A stretch of 64,000 nt of DNA from Georgenia satyanarayanai (GTDB lineage: Bacteria > Actinomycetota > Actinomycetes > Actinomycetales > Actinomycetaceae), in NCBI RefSeq assembly GCF_900116375.1, contig NZ_UETB01000009.1, positions 1-64,000 on the forward strand, in the 5' to 3' direction. The position numbers and the translations under genes are program-made. The notes under the pieces were generated by a model. The model saw nothing but the letters and a program-made list of their open reading frames with translations. It had not been told where the DNA came from and did no database searches. Below, piece after piece: positions 58,719 to 64,000 of the stretch (position 1 is its first letter; each line of letters begins with the position of its first letter).

Positions 58719-60241
58719 CCGCCCTGCTCCACAGCCATGACGCCGACGGCGCGGCGGCCGATGCCCGCCGTCGTACCTCCGTGCACGTGCGCGGAGGGGT
58801 CGGCGCCACCCGCGTGGACGTCGAGGAGCTGCGGGCGATCGACGCCCTGCTCGACGGCTTGCGCGGGGAGGTCGGCCACCTCGAGAGCGCCCTCACCGCC
58901 GCCCGGCGCGACCTCGCCCTGGACGCCTCCTGGTCCCCGGCTCTCGCCGCCGCCGCACAGTCCGCCGTCGAGGACGCGCTCGACGGCGGGTGGGGCGTGC
59001 GCCGGCTCGGCGACGAGGTCCTCGAGCTCCTCCTGTCCCTGCGATACGCCCGGCTCCTGTACGAGGAGGCCGAGCTCGCGGCCCGCGCCCAGGCGCCCGG
59101 GCCGTCGTGGACCGGTTTCCTCCGCATGCTCCTCGTGCCCCACGAGGCGGTGTTCGCCGTCGCCGACCGGCTCACGCTCGTGGGGCGGCTGCCGGGCATG
59201 GAGCCGACGAGCACGCTCGGCCGAGCCGCCGACGCGCTCGCTGAGATCGTCAACCTCGTCCACGGCGACGACGACCTCCCGCCGGACGGCATCGCCCTGG
59301 ACGTCGCGGTCCGGGAGCTGGGGGAGCACGGGCAGAACGTCGTGCCCTGGTTCCTCGCCCCGAGGCCCTTCAGCTACGACGGGCGTGAGATCGACCCGGC
59401 CACGCTCACGGGCGCCCAGCGGCTGGTCATCCCGGTCGTCACCGCCTTCCACTCCCTCACCGGCCGGCGTCCGCGCAGCGCCGACGACCTCACGCTCACG
59501 GTCTCCCGCCCCAGCGAGGTGTCCCCGGCCCCGGACCTGCCCGCCGTCGTCGACAGCCTCCACAGCGTCCACCAGGACCACGGCGCCGTCCCGGGCACCC
59601 TCGAGGTGCGGCGCGTCGACCACGCCGACGGCACACGCTCGTGGACCCTCCTCCTGCCGAGCACGCAGGCGATGGCTCCCGGAAGCCGCAACCCCGTCGA
59701 CAACCTCACGAACGTCGAGACCTACGCAGGCCTGGTGAGCGACGTCGAGATCGGGGCCGCGGAGGCGCTGCGGCTGGCGGGGGTCCGGCCCGGGGAGGCG
59801 GTCGCCGTCGTCGGCTTCAGCCAGGGCGGACTGGTGGCCATGCGTCTCGCGGCCGACCCGCTCGTGCGGATGCGCTACTCCATCACCACCGTCGTCACCG
59901 CCGGATCACCGGTCGGCCACCTTCCCACCCCGGTGGGCACGGAGGTGCTCCACCTCGAGCACCTCGAGGACCCCTTCGTCGGACTCGACGGCACCTCCAA
60001 CCCGGCCGAGGAGGGACGCACGACGGTCAGCCGCTCGCTCGCCACCGGCACCACCGGGGTGACCCGGCTGGAGGTCCCGCCGACGGACTCGCACTCGATC
60101 GCCGAGTACGCCCGCACGGCCCACCTGGCGCTGGAGGCCGAGGAGCGGTCGGTCACGCACCTCTCCGAGCGGCTCGCGGACGTCTCGGGCCGGCCGGGCG
60201 ACCGCGTCACGGCCACCCGCTTCACGCTGGAGAGGGGGTGA
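58715..60241 (+). CDS. Alpha/beta-hydrolase domain protein downstream of WXG100-like gene
   Basis: 508 residues. The N-terminal 200 are helical (DVEELRAIDALLDGLRGEVG) with several paired helices reminiscent of ESX-type LXG/PPE N-termini. The C-terminal half carries the nucleophile elbow GFSQGG (Ser369), with candidate acid and His in TDSHSIAEYA. No signal peptide. GTGA overlap with the preceding gene implies stoichiometric synthesis. Lipase/esterase activity is likely; the route of export, if any, is unproven. Confidence 0.8.
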   Translation: MTALLHSHDADGAAADARRRTSVHVRGGVGATRVDVEELRAIDALLDGLRGEVGHLESALTAARRDLALDASWSPALAAAAQSAVEDALDGGWGVRRLGDEVLELLLSLRYARLLYEEAELAARAQAPGPSWTGFLRMLLVPHEAVFAVADRLTLVGRLPGMEPTSTLGRAADALAEIVNLVHGDDDLPPDGIALDVAVRELGEHGQNVVPWFLAPRPFSYDGREIDPATLTGAQRLVIPVVTAFHSLTGRRPRSADDLTLTVSRPSEVSPAPDLPAVVDSLHSVHQDHGAVPGTLEVRRVDHADGTRSWTLLLPSTQAMAPGSRNPVDNLTNVETYAGLVSDVEIGAAEALRLAGVRPGEAVAVVGFSQGGLVAMRLAADPLVRMRYSITTVVTAGSPVGHLPTPVGTEVLHLEHLEDPFVGLDGTSNPAEEGRTTVSRSLATGTTGVTRLEVPPTDSHSIAEYARTAHLALEAEERSVTHLSERLADVSGRPGDRVTATRFTLERG

Positions 60242-60242
60242 G

Positions 60243-60617
60243 TCAGTCCTTGCCCGGCACGACCGCGTTGAGGATGCCGCTGACGATCGAGATGACGAGC
60301 GCCGCCAGCAGCGCCCACCAGAAGCCGTCGACGAACAGGCCCCAGTCGGTGAAGCTCGTCAGCCAACTCGTGAGCAGGAGCATGAGCGCGTTGACGACGA
60401 GGACGAACAGGCCGAGCGTGAGGATCGTCAGCGGCAGGGCCAGGACGTGGGCCACCGGCTTGACGACGAGGTTGACGAGCGTGAAGACCAGGCCGACGGC
60501 GCCGACGACGAGCACCTGGTCCCAGCCCTCGGCCGAGGTGAGGGACACCCCGTCGAGGAGCAGGGAGGTGAGCCAGATGGCCACGGAGCTGACGACGAGT
60601 CGCACGAGGAATCGCAT
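60243..60617 (-). CDS. Phage-holin-4_2-type membrane protein
   Basis: 124 residues with four transmembrane helices. MRFLVRLVVSSVAIWLTSLL and VKPVAHVLALPLTILTLGLF match the family also called DUF360/YvlD. Despite the holin name, chromosomal members are probably general membrane proteins. Stop is one base from the convergent esterase stop. Confidence 0.88.
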   Translation of the reverse strand: MRFLVRLVVSSVAIWLTSLLLDGVSLTSAEGWDQVLVVGAVGLVFTLVNLVVKPVAHVLALPLTILTLGLFVLVVNALMLLLTSWLTSFTDWGLFVDGFWWALLAALVISIVSGILNAVVPGKD

Positions 60618-60668
60618 GCGGGGATGGTGTCACGCCTGGGGCGTCCGCGGGAGTGCGATCATGGCGGC

Positions 60669-61757
60669 ATGGCTCCAGCGTTCCGCTTCCGCGCGGACAT
60701 CGACTCCCTGCCGGCCTACGTCCCGGGTCAGCGCCCGCCAGCGGGACGGTCCGCGTACAAGCTCTCCTCCAACGAGAACCCCTTCCCGCCGTCCTCGGCG
60801 GTGCTCAGCGCCGTCATCGACGCGGCCGCTGACCTCAACCGCTACCCGGACATGGCAGCCACCGCGCTCACCGCCGCCATCGCGGGCCACGTCGGGGTCG
60901 ACGCCGAGCGCGTCGTCGTCGGCAACGGGTCGGTCGCGGTCCTCGAGACGGTGCTCCAGGCCGCGTGCCGTCCCGGTGACGAGGTCGTCCACGCGTGGCG
61001 GTCCTTCGAGGCCTACCCGATCGCCGTCCAGGTTGCCGGCGCCCGCAGCGTCCCGGTCCCGCTGCGTGAGGACGGCAGCCACGACCTGTCCGCCATGGCC
61101 GACGCCGTCACCGACCGCACCCGGGTCGTCCTCGTGTGCACCCCCAACAACCCCACCGGCACCGTCGTGCGCGAGGACGAGATGCGCGCCTTCCTCGCCC
61201 GCGTGCCGCGCGAGGTGCTCGTCGTCGTCGACGAGGCCTACGTCGAGTACGTCCACGACGGCGCGGCCGCGGACGGGCTGGCGCTCGCGGCCGAGTTCAA
61301 GAACGTCCTCGTGCTGCGCACCTTCTCCAAGGCGTACGGCCTGGCGGGCCTGCGGGTGGGTTATGCCGTCGCCCGACCGCGCCTCGCGCGCGGGCTGCGC
61401 ACGGCCTCCACCCCCTTCGGGGTCAATGCCCTCGCCCAGGCAGCCGCGCTCGCCGCCCTGCGAGAGGCCGACGCCGTGGCCGAGCGGTGCGAGCGCGTGG
61501 TCGCCGAGCGCAGTCGTGTGCTGGCCGCCCTGCGCGAGATGGGATGGACCGTCCCGGAGTCCCACGGGAACTTCTACTGGCTGGGGATCGGCCGACACTC
61601 CGCCTCCTTCGCCCGTGAGGCGGCCGGCACCGGGGCGATGGTGCGCGCCTTCGACGGCGAGGGCGTGCGGGTGAGCATCGGGGAGGTCGAGGGCAACGAC
61701 CTCGTCCTGCGGCTGGCCGGGGAGTGGCTCGCGCTGCAGCGCTCGCGCGCTCTCTGA
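60669..61757 (+). CDS. hisC: Histidinol-phosphate aminotransferase family
   Basis: 362 residues, class I/II PLP aminotransferase. KLSSNENPFPPS and NRYPD are HisC hallmarks; the Schiff-base Lys221 lies in TFSKAYGLAGLRVG and CTPNNPTGTVV binds the cofactor ring. Aromatic aminotransferases (Pat/AroT) are close relatives in actinobacteria, so phenylalanine as substrate is possible. ATG at 60669. Confidence 0.9.
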   Translation: MAPAFRFRADIDSLPAYVPGQRPPAGRSAYKLSSNENPFPPSSAVLSAVIDAAADLNRYPDMAATALTAAIAGHVGVDAERVVVGNGSVAVLETVLQAACRPGDEVVHAWRSFEAYPIAVQVAGARSVPVPLREDGSHDLSAMADAVTDRTRVVLVCTPNNPTGTVVREDEMRAFLARVPREVLVVVDEAYVEYVHDGAAADGLALAAEFKNVLVLRTFSKAYGLAGLRVGYAVARPRLARGLRTASTPFGVNALAQAAALAALREADAVAERCERVVAERSRVLAALREMGWTVPESHGNFYWLGIGRHSASFAREAAGTGAMVRAFDGEGVRVSIGEVEGNDLVLRLAGEWLALQRSRAL

Positions 61758-61763
61758 CGGGGG

Positions 61764-61783
61764 CGTTGTCGCTTCCGACAACG
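61764..61783 (+). terminator. Hairpin after hisC
   Basis: An 8-bp perfect stem (61764-61771 with 61776-61783) and CTTC tetraloop, 7 bases after the stop. Confidence 0.7.
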
Positions 61784-61843
61784 GGTGCCCGGCGCTGCAC
61801 AAGTGCCGGCGCCCGGTTCTGTAGACCCCCTACAAGCCTAAGT

Positions 61844-61872
61844 TACGGTTCCGTAGCCTACGCTGGCGTAGG
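61844..61872. promoter_or_regulatory. Two adjacent dyads upstream of the E1 alpha gene
   Basis: TACGG-TT-CCGTA (61844-61855) and CCTACGC-TG-GCGTAGG (61857-61872), both perfect, 39-67 bases before the ATG. The spacing suits a two-site regulator such as an Lrp/GntR-type protein; the factor is unknown. Confidence 0.55.
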
Positions 61873-61910
61873 TTCGGGGCCGACCCCCGGGCGCAGAGGA
61901 GGCAGGACCG

Positions 61911-63074
61911 ATGGAGGTGGTCACCACCATGGACACGCTGACACCGCGGCCTGAGGCGAGCAGCCCGGCAGATCCCGACATGCTCGTCCAGCTTCTCGAC
62001 CCGGAGGGTCGTCGCCTCGACCACAGTCGTTACGACCGCTGGGTCGCCGGCCTCGGCCCCGCCGAGCTGCGCGGCCTGTACCGCGACATGGTGCTCGCGC
62101 GCCGCTTCGACGCCGAGGCCACCGCGCTCCAGCGCCAGGGCGAGCTCAGCCTGTGGCCGCCGAGCCTGGGCCAGGAGGCCGCGCAGGTGGGCTCGGGCCG
62201 CGCGATGCGCCCGCGAGACTTCGCCTTCCCCTCCTACCGCGAGCACGCCGTCGCCCACACCCGCGGCATGGACATGCGCGAGCTGCTGCGGGTCTTCCGT
62301 GGTGTCGAGCACGGTGGCTGGGACCCGGCGGCCCACAACTTCCACCTCTACACCTTCGTCATCGGCTCCCACACGCTCCACGCCACCGGCTACGCCATGG
62401 GGGCGCAGCGCGACGGCGACGTCGGCACCGGCGACCCCGAGCGGGACCGCGCCGTCGTCGTCTACTTCGGTGACGGCGCCACCTCCCAGGGGGACGTCCA
62501 CGAGGCCATGGTCTTCGCGGCGGTGACCCAGGCGCCGGTCGTCTTCGTGTGCCAGAACAACCAGTGGGCGATCTCGGTGCCCGCCAGCGGCCAGACCACC
62601 GTCCCGCTCGCCCGTCGCGGCACGGGCGTCGGCATCCCCTCGGTGCGCGTCGACGGCAACGACGTCCTCGCCAGCTACGCGGTCACCGCCGAGGCGCTCG
62701 ACCGTGCCCGCAGCGGCGGGGGTCCCACCCTCATCGAGGCCTACACCTACCGGATGGGCGCGCACACGACCGCCGACGACCCCACCCGCTACCGCACGAG
62801 CGCGGAGGAGGACTACTGGCGCGAGCGTGACCCGATCGCCCGTCTGCGCACCTATCTCACCGACCAGGGCCACGCCGACGACGACTTCCTCGCCGAGGTG
62901 ACGGCCGCCGCGGACGAGCTCGGCGAGTCGACCCGCGAGTACTGCCGGGCCCTCACGCCGGTCGGTCCGGAGGCGATGTTCGACCACGTCTACGGCGCCG
63001 CCCACGCCCAGGTCGAGGCCGAGCGCGCCTGGTTCACCGACTACCAGCAGTCCTTCGCGGAGGCCGACCGATGA
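61911..63074 (+). CDS. pdhA: 2-oxoacid dehydrogenase E1 alpha subunit (pyruvate or branched-chain)
   Basis: 387 residues. The thiamine-diphosphate motif GDGATSQGD ... NN starts at about residue 187; the SLGQEAAQVGSGRAM and RMGAHTTADDPTRYR regions contact cofactor and E2. Operates as alpha2beta2 with the next gene. Start at 61911 preceded by GAGGAGG. Met18 is an alternative. Pyruvate versus branched-chain preference is not clear from sequence; branched-chain is favoured by the separate alpha/beta genes. Confidence 0.9.
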   Translation: MEVVTTMDTLTPRPEASSPADPDMLVQLLDPEGRRLDHSRYDRWVAGLGPAELRGLYRDMVLARRFDAEATALQRQGELSLWPPSLGQEAAQVGSGRAMRPRDFAFPSYREHAVAHTRGMDMRELLRVFRGVEHGGWDPAAHNFHLYTFVIGSHTLHATGYAMGAQRDGDVGTGDPERDRAVVVYFGDGATSQGDVHEAMVFAAVTQAPVVFVCQNNQWAISVPASGQTTVPLARRGTGVGIPSVRVDGNDVLASYAVTAEALDRARSGGGPTLIEAYTYRMGAHTTADDPTRYRTSAEEDYWRERDPIARLRTYLTDQGHADDDFLAEVTAAADELGESTREYCRALTPVGPEAMFDHVYGAAHAQVEAERAWFTDYQQSFAEADR

Positions 63075-64000
63075 CGGCGACGACCACCGCCACCTCCCTC
63101 CCGCTCGCCAAGGCCGTCAACGCCGGGCTGCGCGCGGCCATGCGGCGCGACTCGACGGTCCTCCTCATGGGCGAGGACATCGGCGCCCTGGGTGGGGTGT
63201 TCCGGGTGACCGACGGCCTGCAGGCCGAGTTCGGCTCCCAGCGCGTCGTCGACACGCCCCTGGCAGAGTCCGGGATCATCGGCACCGCGATCGGCCTGGC
63301 GATGGCCGGCTACCGGCCCGTGTGCGAGATCCAGTTCGACGGCTTCATCTTCCCCGGCTTCGACCAGATCACCACCCAGCTGGCCAAGCTCCGCTACCGC
63401 TCCGGTGGCCGGGTCGAGGTGCCGGTCGTCATCCGGGTGCCCTACGGCGGCGGGATCGGCTCCATCGAGCACCACAGCGAGTCGCCGGAGGCGCTCTTCG
63501 CGCACACCCCGGGCCTGCGCGTGGTGTCGCCCGCCACGAGCAGCGACGCGTTCACGATGATCCAGCAGGCGATCGCCTCGCCCGACCCGGTCCTCTTCTT
63601 CGAGCCCAAGGCTCGGTACTGGGACCGCGAGGACGTCGACGTCGAGGCGCCCGTGGACCTCAGCGAGGCCGGCGTCACGACCGGCCTCCACGGCGCCCGG
63701 GTCGTGCGCGCCGGACGCGACGCGACGCTCGTGGGCTACGGCCCCACCGTCAAGACCCTGCTCCGGGCCGCGGAGGTCGCCGCGACCGACGGGCAGGAGC
63801 TCGAGGTCCTCGACCTGCGCTCCCTGTCCCCGCTCGACGTCACCACCGTCGCCGACTCGGTGCGTCGCACCGGTCGCCTCGTCGTCGCCCACGAGGCCAC
63901 GACCTTCCTCGGCCCCGGCGCCGAGCTGGCCGCCCGTGTCACCGAGGAGTGCTTCTACAGCCTCCAGGCGCCGGTCCTGCGCGTCGGCGGCTTCCACACG
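63071..64000 (+). CDS. pdhB: 2-oxoacid dehydrogenase E1 beta subunit, partial
   Basis: First 310 residues; runs off the right edge near the expected C-terminus (family about 325). MGEDIGALGGVFRVTDGL, DTPLAESGIIGTAIGLAMAG, EIQFDGFIFPGFDQI and the GGIGSIEHHSESPEA loop are E1 beta signatures. ATGA overlap with pdhA. An E2 gene presumably follows. Confidence 0.93.
   Translation, partial: MTATTTATSLPLAKAVNAGLRAAMRRDSTVLLMGEDIGALGGVFRVTDGLQAEFGSQRVVDTPLAESGIIGTAIGLAMAGYRPVCEIQFDGFIFPGFDQITTQLAKLRYRSGGRVEVPVVIRVPYGGGIGSIEHHSESPEALFAHTPGLRVVSPATSSDAFTMIQQAIASPDPVLFFEPKARYWDREDVDVEAPVDLSEAGVTTGLHGARVVRAGRDATLVGYGPTVKTLLRAAEVAATDGQELEVLDLRSLSPLDVTTVADSVRRTGRLVVAHEATTFLGPGAELAARVTEECFYSLQAPVLRVGGFHT

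Noticed and set aside
60243-60617. Prophage remnant suggested by the holin-family name
   Set aside because: No other phage gene is near; this family is widespread on chromosomes.

Overview
The window is gene-dense, roughly 70 % GC, and rich in GTG starts and overlapping stop/start codons. Lineage-typical genes (DUF4166, WYL regulator, CsoR, paired FluC, actinobacterial VKOR, an arsR-arsC fusion) suggest a high-GC actinobacterium. Gene content and protein style best fit Micrococcales, in the Intrasporangiaceae/Ornithinimicrobiaceae direction, but this placement is inference. No rRNA, tRNA, CRISPR array or transposase was seen. No gene-free stretch exceeds 300 bases; the longest is about 256 bases, at 55960-56215.

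Layout. 1-5153: an arsenic-resistance locus. On the minus strand it reads arsO-like flavoprotein, arsB pump, arsR-arsC fusion, arsC, then a thioredoxin reductase cut by the window edge; a separate arsR is divergent. 5251-15551: an eight-gene, translationally coupled minus-strand operon for a heptose-containing glycan. It encodes a carbamoyltransferase, a GT2-GmhB fusion, a GT9, two GT4-like transferases, a GmhA-HldE fusion, an SDR and a second GT9. A divergent aldehyde dehydrogenase, a soluble tandem-GAF chemoreceptor-like protein and another GT2 follow (15649-19701). 19819-26710: tandem luciferase-like oxidoreductases (the second fused to a FAD-linked oxidase), a hexapeptide-repeat protein, a PfkB kinase, a haem-oxygenase-like diiron protein overlapping a CDGSH protein, and an aldose-6-phosphate mutarotase. 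26837-35846: regulators, GNAT, DedA, an MFS exporter with its regulator, two tiny paralogous proteins, WYL/SRPBCC/DUF4166 genes, a divergent Nramp-like transporter and an EamA transporter. 35931-44665: a large secreted subtilase, CYTH protein, phosphoglycerate-mutase-like enzyme, degenerate PfkB, lipoprotein, CopC-like protein and a fluoride-channel pair. 44685-52242: membrane proteins (DUF2079, a large YbhN-type fusion, CPBP) and a methionine ABC importer behind a SAM-I riboswitch. 52318-55959: copper operon csoR-copZ-copA plus VKOR. 56216-64000: purB, a low-molecular-weight phosphatase, a WXG100-like/esterase pair, a holin-like membrane protein, hisC, and the E1 alpha/beta genes of a 2-oxoacid dehydrogenase (beta cut at the edge).

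Main points of interest. (1) A Gram-positive-type genome carries GmhA, HldE and GmhB activities, all as fusions, with two heptosyltransferase-family genes, which implies ADP-heptose synthesis and a carbamoylated heptoglycan. (2) A 21-bp element occurs at least nine times. It forms hairpins downstream of genes and also sits in frame inside two enzymes of the heptose operon, where it encodes a QLSARR-type linker. (3) Clear cis-regulatory signals include an ArsR-type palindrome over a start codon, a CsoR operator, and a SAM-I riboswitch abutting a ribosome binding site.
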